The notes under the pieces were generated by a model that searched no databases, was not told where the DNA came from, and saw nothing but the letters and a program-made list of their open reading frames with translations. Positions 54,707-64,000 of a stretch of DNA of 64,000 nucleotides are shown here, piece by piece. Both the position numbers and the translations under genes were made by a program. How positions within the stretch are numbered: the first letter of the stretch is position 1; every line of letters begins with the position of its first letter. This DNA is from Larix kaempferi (Eukaryota; Streptophyta; Pinopsida; Pinales; Pinaceae). Where the stretch lies: the NCBI GenBank assembly GCA_027924585.1, contig BSBM01000372.1:8043001-8107000 (forward strand). The letters run 5' to 3'.

Positions 54707-57622
54707 TTACTTGTGGCTCGTCCTCAAGCCACTCGCACTAGCGTGTGGTCGCTTTACTTGCGCATCTGCTTTTGCTTGGGTCTCCGCAAATGCTTTCTTC
54801 CACTGTGCAATAGCGGAGTCCATTTCATCGACGCACTCCACAGCTGTCTGCACCATTTCTGCAGTGGCATCTTCTTTAGTTATGTCATCGACCATCTGTC
54901 GAGAGTCTGCAATTTCTTTGATCTTTGCCTCGGCTTGGGCAGCAAGCTCAGCATACTCATCCATAAATGGCTGAATGCTGTTAGTGAGTTTAGCATCTTC
55001 ATTCCTGAGCTTGTGCAGTTGCTGTTGTACTCTGCGCACTTCACTCATTTTCCTCATTTTTTCTAAGCCTTCTAATGCCTTAGCTTCTTCATTCAGAACA
55101 GTTAGGGACTGTTCTGCTGCTTGTACTTGTTCCAAAAGACCAACTTTGAAGGGGAGCTTCTCAAGCTCAGTCGAAGCCTCCATAGCTTGGGTCATCAGGT
55201 TCTCGGCTTCAATTGCTTGGCTCTTCATTTGTGTGGAAGTTCTGCATAGCGCTTCAAATTGTTCATGTCTATCATCTGTAGAATGCGCTGCAACACGAGC
55301 TTCCAATTCAGCGATCTGCGTTCTATGGTCTTCAGCCATAGCAACTAGCTCTTGCTGTAGGGCTTTCACCCTTCCACCAATAATTTGAACTTTCTCAACC
55401 AGAGGAAGGTCTGGTTGAATCTCGCAGGCCGGCAACTCCTGGGCGATTTCATCAACTATGTTTCTTATCCCAGTATCTTGTGCCTCATAGAGTGCAAGCT
55501 TCTCAGAGATGTTCTTATAGCCTTTCTTCAGCTCTATCTCCTGCGATTGGAGTCTTTGGTTTTCCTGGAATGTTGAGAGCTCTCTTGCTCTCAACTCAAC
55601 AGAAAATTTCTCTTGCACTAGCTGCAGAGTCTCTATAGGGATTAAAGACAAATTTACTTCAATGGGGCCAACTGCGCTTACCTGCAGTGCGGTCAAAGGA
55701 TCTAGAAGTGTCATGCTTGTATGCGGGATGTGCACGACAGTATGCCTCTCTGCAAGTACTTCAACTCGCTCGGTACTTGTGGTTGCTTACGGTGCCTGCG
55801 TAGTAGATGCTGGCGCATGGGTCTGCGCAACTCTTCCTGTGAGACCTTTTAATTCTACAAACTGCAGGTCTAGAGCACTCCTGATGTGAGCGTGCACGGT
55901 CCGCAGCTCACGAAATTGCTCTTTCAAATACTAGTCGATCCCCGAGGGAATGGCCTCAGAGGGATGTGACACCTTTTGTTTCTTGGTTGCTGGTTCTGTG
56001 GAACCTTCATCACTTCTTTGCTCGGGGGCTTCCTTGCCCTTATCCTTCTCTTGCGCAGCAGCGGGTGGCATCGCAGATGCGATTTCGGTAGCCTCCCTCC
56101 ATTCATCTGACCAAGATTTGATAGTTTCTTCAACATCTTCAGTGGTCATCCTATAAAGGCCTACGGCCCATTCCTCTTGAATGCTGCAAGGGCGGAGGTA
56201 AAGTTGATGCAAGTCGGCAGAAAAGGCAAACTTTCCTTCATATACTTTTGCTGTCTCCTCACTCAGCCTCGGCATGTCTTGAATGGTATCTTTAAGGAGA
56301 TGGTAGTATTCACAAAATACAGCGCGGTTCATCTTGTGCTTCACGGGATTATTAGAATCCCAGAGGTTAACATAGCAGATTCCGGCAGCTTCTCCTGTGC
56401 GGCGCAGAAGGAACTGAGTGTTCAGGGGTTCCTTCCACCCGACGAGAGCACATAAAATTAAAAGCCAAGAAAAATGAAACAACTGAACGGGGGTGTCTTG
56501 GACGTTCCGACAGTCCTCCAAGAAAGAATTGAGAAGGAAGAGAGACCAATTGTACTGTTCTCCCTCCGCAGCTGCGATAGCGAGCTCCACAACAGCTCTA
56601 GTAACTTCTTTAGGTCTGCACTTTGTAAGAAGTCTGCCTACAAGTAGACTGCCTGTAAATCTAAGTGCTTCATCCTAAACTATAGTGAGGTCATAAGCTC
56701 GACCTCCTCTTGTCAAATTATATTTCTACACCAGCCGTGCAGCCAATTTTCTGTCCTTCTCTTTTCCGACAAAATGAATATTAGGGTCCTTACCAACCTT
56801 AGATAGGCCGGTAATACGGTGAATCAAGTCGACATTTAAATCGATTGGCCTCCCCAGCCAAAGGTAACCACCATGAACGCAGGATAGCAGTGTCTTAACA
56901 ACTGCATTGACTTCATTGCTATGCCTGAAGTGCGGTAGCTTTAACAGGTTCAGGAGTCCAGGCCGCTCGAGATTTGCTATGAATTCTTTTGGGACGAATT
57001 CGTCAACCTTTCTATCAATATTATAGACTACCGTCAGATAATGATCTGGCGCAAACCGAGGATATGTTCTGTAGTTGCCCAAGTTGAAATCAGAGAACTT
57101 GACCAGTGGAAGGTGTCCAAGCAGGGACCCTTCTTGTCGCACGCCAGCGGGAAGTGGAGGTAACGGAATCGGATACTTTGCATTCTTCAGGATATGCACT
57201 TCTGGTGCATCATCTGGACGTGGCGGAATATAATTCACCATAGTGGCTAACGGCTCTAGAACGGGCTCGTCCGGCTGCTGCTGCTGAGATGCCCTCGTTC
57301 CAGGAGATTGTCTTGGATCAGTCCAACCAGGGTGTACATAAGTCGAAGCCGTCACCGGAGTAGTCATGCCGAAATATAAGCCTCGGCACAGGAATTGGAG
57401 AACAACTTCTTCAGTTGACAGGTTCTCCGTCGTGAACCGGTATAGACGATCAAGGACTTGAACAGACAAATTGCGAAACAACGTAGAATACGAACGCTGA
57501 AAACAAAGAAAGCACTCTGCACAACTCGGCTCTGAAAACAAATAACTTAGATTCTCAAACAAGACTATGCAACTCGAGAAAAGTAACCCGAAAATATACA
57601 AGTGCGGAGTATTTATAGCCAA
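54707..57622 (-). pseudogene. Post-pol ORF: unknown globular domain plus long coiled coil
   Basis: Three open frames (57622-56726, 56590-55931, 55735-54707) share one reading frame and are separated only by four stops (56726, 56675, 55931, 55787), so this was one protein of about 970 residues. After a Gln-rich linker (residues about 110-130) the globular part has L-P-H-F-R-H-S-N-E-V-N-A-V, G-G-Y-L-W-L-G-R-P-I-D, I-H-R-I-T-G-L-S-K and F-S-W-L-L-I-L-C-A-L-V-G-W. A basic patch (T-K-K-Q-K-V) comes next, then from about residue 650 a coiled coil with many Glu/Gln/Ala heptads. It lies where env-like genes sit in some plant gypsy elements, but I see no signal peptide, membrane segment or fusion peptide. 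It resembles plant transposon-borne proteins of unknown function. Confidence 0.7.
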
Positions 57623-58194
57623 AGGTGATAGTAAATGCGGGCAAGTGGGGCTACTAGCTGTAGGTTCCTATGCATGAGTTGACAACCCCTCTATCCCCCT
57701 CGCCTCTACAGTGCATTAATTGTGATGGACGGGCCCTGACAGGATTCCGGGAGAAGCTAAAGCTTTCGGCGCATGAGTTAAATGCAAATCTTACGGAGAT
57801 CAAGCCGAATCTGTCAGAGCGGCTACAATTAAATGGTGGGCTTATCCTGCATTAATACTCAGACGCGGCTACATAACTGCTGTAATTCAAATTTTTCAGT
57901 GGGACATTTCAGCTTAGGTAACTGTGCATATAGAGGGGTCCACAACGAGAACTCCTCAAGTGGCAAATTGACACAGGGAACTCCACAAGAGAGACGGTTC
58001 AACGACCCGAGGAAAACTTCACAAGAGCGCAAATATAGGCTCGCTCAAAACAATTTTAATTTGACATGCGCGGATGTTTCAGGGAACTGCACGGGAAGCG
58101 GGAGACTGAAAGTGTCTCGCAACTTCCGTGTAGACTGTGAAAATGCGATGCCTCTTTCAACTACACTGGACATCTACACTTCTCTAGCAATATA
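57623..58194 (-). other. Spacer between integrase and the post-pol ORF
   Basis: Non-coding. It could hold the promoter or splice acceptor for the downstream frame. TATTTATAG-like sequence near 57611 reads CTATAAATA on the minus strand, just upstream of the ATG at 57622. Confidence 0.4.
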
Positions 58195-59300
58195 TTAAGT
58201 TGACCGGGTGGAGTGGCCGTCGCGATAAAGCTTGAGCCGACTCCCGTTGATCATTGTGGGCAGCAATTCTCCATTGAGCTTCACAAGCTGAACTACTCCT
58301 CCTTCTATTATCTTTATGACCCGAAAAGGGCCTAACCAATGTACACAAAACTTGCCTGGGAACTTGATGAATTTACTATCATAGAGGAGTACCAAGTCGC
58401 CTTCTTGAAAGACTTTATTCTTAATATGCCTGTCATGCCAAGCTTTCTGTCTTGCCTCCTGTACTTGTTGATGGAATCCGGCTAAAAGTCTGTCTTCTTC
58501 TAAGGCAAGCAATTGTGAAAGTCTTTCACTCATAGTATCGGTATCTGCCATTTCTGTAATTTGTGCAATTCTGAGACTGGGAACAATGTATTCCATGGGA
58601 ATAACTGCTTCTTGTCCATACACCAAACTGAAAGGTGTGTGACCTGTTAATTTCTTGCATGTGGTTCTGTAAGCCCATAATACAGCTGTGACTCTAAGGT
58701 CCCAATCATCTCTTTGTTGATTACAGATCTTCGTCAGGGCATTCTCGAGAATCTTATTGAATGCCTCGACCGTACCATTAGCTTGAGGGTGGTAGGGTGT
58801 ACTCTTATGGTGACTGATGTGGAATTCCTCAGTAAGGGCCTCTATAGTGTTGTTCAGAAAATGTGTACCCTAATCACTCATTAGAATTAGTGGGCATCCA
58901 AACCTAGTGATAATGTTCTCAAAAATGAACTGCGTGGCAGTAACAGCGTCGCAGTTCTTAACTGGCTTCGCCTCAGCCCATCTGATGAGGTATTCAATAG
59001 CTGTGATGATGTATCTTGCGCCGGTTCTCTTTCCTAGTGGGTTGATAGGTCCTACAAAATCAATGGCCCACTTATCAAAAGCACGCAATGTTATCTGGGG
59101 TCTTAGCGGCAATTCATCTCTCCTTGAGGGTCTTCCTGTCTGCTAGCATACATCGCAACATTTACAGAATTCCTTAGTATCCTTGTGCAATGTCGGCTAC
59201 CAAAGACCTGCGGCTAAGATCCTCTGCGCAGTCGGCTTTCTTGCGAAATGGCCTCCTGCGGTACCTGAGTGCGCTTCTGCGATGATGGAGTTCTTCTCGT
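58195..59300 (-). pseudogene. Gypsy integrase (Tat/Athila type)
   Basis: The zinc-binding part has H-S-G-T-A-G-G-H-F and C-K-C-C-D-V-C. The core has W-A-I-D-F-V-G-P (Asp), L-I-L-M-S-D followed by a stop then G-T-H-F (second Asp) and [11 protein letters not shown] (Glu). Then [43 protein letters not shown] and a C-terminal G-P-F-R-V module. The frame ends S-T-R-S-T-stop. Stops occur at three sites, each where the family has Trp or Gln. No chromodomain follows. Confidence 0.92.
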
Positions 59301-59990
59301 GTGGTAAGATACATCTGTGCAAGACCTCATCAGGACCCAACTTATAGAGCTGGCCTACTATCAGAGTGAAGTCTGCGGCTTTGACCACAAGTTGCTTCTT
59401 CTGCTGGATTGTAAACTCAACTGGCGCTTGCCCGGTAGTGAGAAACTCAAGAATATCGGAATAATATTCATCTGCTGCTTGAATAGAAAACAACTGCGCA
59501 TCAGGCAGATTGTCCTCCAGATTTGTAGGTTCCTCTCCTGACTCTATCCTAGATAAATGGTCAGGTCCTGCATTCAATCTTCCTGGCTTCACAATAACCT
59601 CAAAATCATACTCCTGGAAGAGAAGTAGCCATCTGCAAATTCTTCCCCCTAACACTGGCTTATTGACCAAGTATTTCAAAGCAGAATGGTCAGTATACAT
59701 TTTAAAATGTGCGCCCAATAGGTAGTGCCTGAATTTCTGTAGGGCATACACCATAGCTAGTCCTTCTCTTTCTGTAGTGGTGTAGTTCTTTTCAGCTGTA
59801 GAGAGTTTTCTGCTGGAGTAAGCAATGGGGTGGTCAATACCTCCTTCTCTCGGTTGTGTTAGCACAACCCCCAATGCTATGGAAGAAGCATCTAAATGAA
59901 CATGAAAGGGTTTTCTCTAGTCCGGGAAAACTAGAATAGGCACAGTAATCATCTTTTCTTTAAGTGTATCCAAGCTCTGTTGGCATTCTT
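59301..59990 (-). pseudogene. Gypsy RNase H
   Basis: H-V-H-L-D-A-S-S-I-A-L-G, Y-S-S-R-K-L-S-T-A-E-K-N-Y, Y-A-L-Q-K-F-R-H-Y-L-L-G and M-Y-T-D-H-S-A-L-K-Y-L lie in order, ending G-P-D-H-L-S-R. All catalytic acidic positions I can place look intact (D-A-S, E-R-E, T-D-H, D-H-L-S-R). One stop at about 59918 sits where the family has Trp (P-D-W-R-K-P-F). Confidence 0.9.
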
Positions 59991-60900
59991 CCGTCCATTG
60001 GAACTTTGAATCCTTTTTCAGCAATCTTTCCATAGGCGCAGTTATCTTTGCATATCCTTTGATAAATTTCCTGTAGTACCTTGTATGTCCCAATGTAGTG
60101 CGCAATTGCTTAACTGAGTTGGGCGCAGGTAAATTAGCAATGATGGCAACCTTCGCAGGATCCATCAGAAGTCCTTGTCTGCATACAATATGGCCCAACA
60201 AAATACCAAAAGGAGCACAGAAGATACATTTTTTCAAGTTAAGGGAAATCTGATACTGTCTACATTTTTCTAACATCATGCGCAGGTTTCCTATATGGTT
60301 CTTTAGTAAACCAAACACAGTCCATTCATCGAAATAGACTTCGAGAAACTTATGAATGAATTCTTTAAAAACAGCAACAGCAACTCTAGAGAAGATAGCA
60401 AGTGCGTTTTTAAGACCAAAGGGCATTACCGTATACTGGAATGATCCCCATTCAGTTGAAAAAGTGGTCTTGTGACGATCTTCTGGATGGATTCTGATCT
60501 GATGGTATCCAGAAAAGCCATCAGTGAAGGAGTAAGCCTCTTGTCCTCCAACATTATCAAGCACTTCGTCAGTAAAGGGAGTAGGAAATGGATCATGCGC
60601 TGATGCATCATTCAGCTTGCGCAAGTCCATGCAGATTCTTATTTCTCCTTTTGTCTTCTTCTCTTGTACCACCATAGGACTAATCCAGTCACTTTCCTCT
60701 ACTGGCTCAATGATACCTGCTGCAAGCATCTTGTCAATTTATTCTTTAACCTTTTCTTTATATCGCGGATTCAATCTGTATGGGCGCTGTTTTACTGGCT
60801 TGGCGTCTGCTTTCAGAGGAATGCGCATCACTCCTAAATCTCCTAGGATGCCTTTCATTTCTGTGAACTTGGTAGGAAAGATATCCTGGTAATCACGTAA
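59991..60900 (-). pseudogene. Gypsy reverse transcriptase
   Basis: M-K-G-I-L-G-D and R-P-Y-R-L-N-P-R-Y-K-E lead in. I-E-P-V-E-E-S-D-W-I-S-P-M-V-V follows, then I-C-M-D-L-R-K-L-N-D-A, G-F-S-G-Y-H-Q-I, F-G-L-K-N-A and the active site V-Y-F-D-E-W-T-V at about 60320-60340. The family motif is Y-x-D-D, so the second catalytic Asp is Glu here. L-G-H-I-V, R-Y-Y-R-K-F-I and M-E-R-L-L-K-K follow. One in-frame stop precedes I-D-K-M-L-A-A-G. The 270-codon open frame (60729-59917) is the longest pol frame in the window. Confidence 0.93.
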
Positions 60901-61149
60901 TAAATATGAAATATGGCCAACAGTTTCATCATCCCAATAATCTTCGATAGAAGCAAACTTGGGTTCGGCTTCTGTACCAATGTTGATCTTTTTGAGCTTG
61001 ATGTGTTCTGTAATGGCAGGAATATCAAGCTGAGGACCTTCAACATTGCACGTCCCTTCTGATTCTGGAATATTGATGTTGCGAGGTTCATCCTCCTCTT
61101 CTTCAGTAGTGAAATTATAGCATTCCAGGGCATGTTCTATCTGGACAGC

Positions 61150-61991
61150 CCAATCTGGTTGGGAATATTCTGGTAATGGACATGTTCAAATACCTTGTTT
61201 TTAATACACTTTAAAGCGTGGTCGATGCTCGGATATTCTAACTCAAAACTAAAGGTAAGCTGAAAACTTTCTATCATAAGAGGCCAAGTGATAGTGCCTC
61301 TGTGCAATTCCGTTTCAGTGTACCAGTTCCTTGGAACTGTATCGAATGTGTGGATGAATCGGTGAACCCACTCATCTTCTGGAATATCTGACCATTGCTA
61401 AATACATGCTTCAACATGTGACCTGGGGTCACTCTGTCCATCATATTTGCACAACACTTCTGCTGTAGTGTCCTGAAATCTGCACAGTATCACTCTGCGA
61501 CAGTCTTGCCATGTGTGAATATTTTCTTTATGCGCACCCCAACATCTTGCGGGTGTAGCGCGCAGTGCTACATCCAGTGCTTGTATACGCTTCTCTTCTG
61601 GGATCTGTTGTTCATATGTATGTATGAATTCACTTATTTCAGTTAAACCATCAAAAATTGGAGTGTCATTCAATTCTGTACCAATCCATCGAATGGATTT
61701 AGTCATCATGGCACAACGCCTTGCAGAAACCTCATGTAAGCGATTCTGCCAGTTTTCCAATCCTGCTTCTGAATCTGATGTGCACGAACTATCATATCGC
61801 CAGCTGATATGGCCGTCTGCTGTGGGATTGACATAGTCACTATGACTAGCAGTCATCTGATACAATCTTTCCATGTGGCTCACTTCTTCTTCTGCCCGAA
61901 TGGGTTCAATATATCTTGGTCCTTGGATGGGATCAAGCGGTGCAATGACCCTAATCTGGTCATCCTCAAAGGTCATCTGTCTTTTCTTCAA
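61150..61991 (-). pseudogene. Second gag-like domain between protease and RT
   Basis: The frame includes M-T-K-S-I-R-W-I-G-T-E-L, T-P-I-F-D-G-L-T-E-I-S-E-F-I, L-D-V-A-L-R-A-T-P-A-R-C-W-G, H-T-W-Q-D-C-R-R and Q-S-D-P-R-S-H. A stop follows at 61398, then W-V-H-R-F-I-H-T-F-D-T-V-P-R-N-W-Y and L-T-F-S-F-E. This is the pattern of a retrotransposon gag domain (P-x-F-D-G, helix-rich, A-x-x-W-W), separate from the main gag at 63.5 kb. An extra gag-like domain here is unusual for gypsy pol. Confidence 0.65.
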
Positions 61992-62340
61992 ATTAATGAC
62001 AGCTAAATTATCAAATGCCCAGTCTATGCCTAAAAGTGCTAGGTATGGTCTACTATCATCCAGAATTTTGATTACTTCAAAATCTGTAGAACTTCTTACG
62101 CCTTCAATATCAATAGGTACATTGGGTAGTCTGCCTAATGGAGAGACTCATTGCTGATTCGTGAGTCGTAGCTGGATAGGAGATCTTGTAAGCTGAGGGC
62201 TACCCATCTGTTCCCATGTCTGCATGGTGAGAACATTAACTTCTGAGCCCAAGTCTAAAATGACTTCGTCCATGTCAAATGCTCCAATCTGCGCTGTGAG
62301 CCTCATCTCTTTTCCAGTTCTAGTATGACTCCCAATCTGG
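61992..62340 (-). pseudogene. Gypsy aspartic protease
   Basis: F-D-M-D-E-V-I-L-D-L-G-S-E-V-N-V-L-T carries the active-site triad as D-L-G (family D-L/S/T-G). G-S-P-Q-L, L-G-R-L-P-N-V-P-I-D-I-E-G-V and Y-L-A-L-L-G-I-D-W-A follow. One stop lies near 62150. The frame runs into the second gag-like domain. Confidence 0.8.
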
Positions 62341-62344
62341 TGAA

Positions 62345-62765
62345 CAGCACGCTACGCTGTGTTCATCGAAGCAGATTGTTGACATTTATCCAATAGGTGT
62401 TGAAGTTCCATAGCTGCTTTTTCATTGCGCAACAACTTTAAGCAGTTTCTCAGGAAAGCATGAACACTGCCTAGTGCATCCTCTTCATCATCAAGCCTTC
62501 CAGCTGTAGTGGCTTGTTCTTGTACTAGGTTCTCTTGTCTTAGCATTTGCGGTCTGATGTCATTATGCGGAATTGCGACCGAAGTTGAAGTTCTCGGATC
62601 TGAGAAATACTCTTGAGCTTGCTTGAATGCTTCTTTCTGCTTCTGCAGGTCAAGCGGGGATGTTTTAATATTAGCGCGGCGCACCCATTGCGTCGCTTGC
62701 TTTCCAGTTCCCATCTCTGGCGCACCAGTGGTTGCTCCACTGCGCGTTACTATATTAATTGTAGG
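62345..62765 (-). pseudogene. gag-protease linker
   Basis: An open stretch of 120 codons (62714-62352). It contains helical Q-K-E-A-F-K-Q-A-Q-E-Y-F-S and L-R-N-C-L-K-L-L-R-N-E-K-A-A-M-E-L. No domain recognised. It connects the zinc-knuckle region to protease. Confidence 0.55.
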
Positions 62766-63980
62766 CTATGGTTCTCATTTTTCTGCTCCTATCAACTAGA
62801 TATTCTGATTGACCTGTGGCGTCTTTGCTTGCATCTTAGCCATCAACTGAGGGCATTCTTCAATGACATGATCATAAGATTTACAATATCTGCAAATGGT
62901 TGTAGGGTTCTGGCAATCTCTTGCAAAATGACCTTGAGCTCCACAATTGTAGCAAGTAATATGTCCTCTTCCTCAACCAAAACCTGCTGCACATCCGCGG
63001 CCCCTATAATTTCCTCCTCGGCCTTCGCGAGTTTGGTCATACTGTGGACCTGCTGTGGGTCCTTGTGCCTCTGACTGTACTCTATAAACATCATGTTTTG
63101 TTTCCATCATAAGATCATATGCTCTGCAATTGTTCTCATCATGGCCTACTGATTTGCAGAAATTGCAATATAGATATTTTGGAGTTTGTACATATTTCTG
63201 TAGTAAGTGACATTCTTGTGGTCTATGACCTCTAGTTCTACAGATTTCACACCAAGGCCCCTGGGCCTGTGGTAAAGGGTTAGGTGCTCCAGTTGCAATA
63301 TACTCTATGAAAACGGGACAATGGTCCTTTGAATGACCTTGCGCTTTACACTTTGTACACCAAATTTCTTCTTTAACTTCCTTGCCTTTCTTAATATCAT
63401 GGACTTGCAAGGTTAAGTTTGCTAATTGGTTCTGCAACTGCGCAACATCATTGCTTGTTCCAGCAATTGGTGAAGCTTCTAGTTTCATGGCCATTTCCAG
63501 AGCTTGCTCCTGAGTAGTGAGATTCTGTTGCATCAGAGGAAGTCTAATGTGTGGAAGCAGCGCAACAATGAACCATTCCTTATGCTGCTGCGGTGCAAAC
63601 TCAAAGCTTACCTGATCTATCAGGGCTTTAAACTTCTGGTCAAAGTCCCATATTGACTCTGTAGGTAACTGTTTTATGTCTTTGAGCTCTGTTATACACT
63701 ATGATTCTGATTTAGGTTTCTTGAATTCCTTAATCATAGCGCTTCTTACATCAGCAAGCGTCCTATTATGTGCTGCTGAGTATTTCATGAACCAAGTTAA
63801 GGCTCTTTCTCTTAGTGTGGTTGCTAACTGAACGAGCTTAACAGCATCGTCATTAATTTGCTTAATTGTCCAAATGGATTCACATAGGAACCAGTGCTGC
63901 TTAGGGTCTTCTAGCCCTATTCCTCTAAAAGTTGGTAGCTTCATGTCATCACCCATCCTTCTTGCGCTAGTTTGAGGTGG
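62766..63980 (-). pseudogene. Gypsy gag with five CCHC zinc knuckles
   Basis: The N-terminal gag domain (63956 down to about 63540) reads P-T-F-R-G-I-G-L-E-D-P, H-W-F-L-C-E-S, L-A-T-T-L-R-E-R-A-L-T-W-F, and after a stop at 63699 continues F-D-Q-K-F-K-A-L. From about 63370 to 62830 there are five zinc knuckles: C-T-K-C...H-S-K-D-H-C, C-E-I-C...H-R-P-Q-E-C, C-N-F-C...H-D-E-N-N-C, C-Y-N-C...H-F-A-R-D-C and C-R-Y-C...H-V-I-E-E-C, all C-x2-C-x4-H-x4-C. A TGA near 62974 (probably from CGA) separates three from two. The knuckles would bind element RNA. Confidence 0.9.
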
Positions 63981-64000
63981 AGGTGTTGTAGCAGTGCTTC

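Larger units (their letters stand above)
53232..64000 (-). mobile_element. Ty3/gypsy (Tat/Athila-type) element, minus strand, right part outside window
   Basis: In minus-strand order: gag with five zinc knuckles (to 62.8 kb), protease (62.3-62.0), a second gag-like domain (62.0-61.2), RT (60.9-60.0), RNase H (59.9-59.4), integrase (59.3-58.2), a post-pol frame (57.6-54.7), a polypurine tract and the 3' LTR (53232-54694). It begins TGTTGG at 53232. The left flank GGATG (53227-53231) is the predicted target-site duplication, whose partner lies beyond 64000. Integrase and RNase H sequences resemble the non-chromodomain (OTA) branch of plant gypsy elements. Confidence 0.88.

Noticed and set aside
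54707-55388. Plus-strand frames opposite the coiled-coil ORF
   Set aside because: Ala/Ser/Cys-rich shadow frames of the minus-strand Glu/Gln-rich coding sequence.
54707-57622. Post-pol ORF as a retroviral-type envelope
   Set aside because: No signal peptide, transmembrane helix, fusion peptide or glycosylation-rich surface domain; the C-terminal half is a long coiled coil.

Overview
This is plant nuclear DNA from a large, repeat-packed genome. It is AT-rich and has no host gene that I can name. It is filled with decayed and nested LTR retrotransposons whose primer-binding sites match plant initiator-Met tRNA. The amount of long, old LTR material suggests a gymnosperm or another large-genome seed plant, but the species call is inference with low confidence.

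Layout. 1-2.4 kb: a roughly 1.25 kb tandem duplication whose minus strand carries exon-like pieces with AT-hook motifs (KKRGRPPK). 3.2-4.8 kb: a tRNA-like (SINE-like) sequence and a decayed Ty3/gypsy gag-protease. 7.4-9.2 kb: a second SINE-like head, an LTR-like repeat with serial tandem duplications, and an integrase C-terminal scrap. 10.2-14.6 kb (+): a long broken reading frame of unknown function, split by a solo LTR (12247-12973, TSD ACTGC). 17.6-21.2 kb (-): a second long unknown frame with a similar plan (globular part, then coiled coil) and a shared motif. 22.9-24.0 kb (-): gag scraps related to the element at 49.9 kb.

25615-33886: a complete non-autonomous LTR element (TSD CTAAG). 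Its interior holds one large unknown frame and no pol genes. A solo copia LTR (30366-30973, TSD TGGAG) sits inside that frame. 35595-48163: a Ty1/copia element on the minus strand (TSD GAAGT). A Ty3/gypsy chromovirus-like element (41050-46880, + strand, TSD TCTTA) is inserted in its 5' leader. The copia itself sits upstream of a plus-strand Tat/Ogre-like gypsy whose gag and protease are at 49916-53166. That element is cut at 53231 by another gypsy on the minus strand (53232 to beyond the window end), which has gag with five zinc knuckles, protease, a second gag-like domain, RT, RNase H, integrase and an extra post-pol frame.

Nothing here forms an operon or host pathway. The genes belong to the replication cycles of separate elements: gag for the particle, protease for maturation, RT/RNase H for cDNA, integrase for insertion. 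All pol genes seen carry stops or frameshifts, so the window reads as an insertion history. Several junctions can be resolved to the base from target-site duplications, and removing each inserted piece rejoins the reading frame it broke. The least explained parts are the long unknown frames in elements that lack pol, and the AT-hook exon array.
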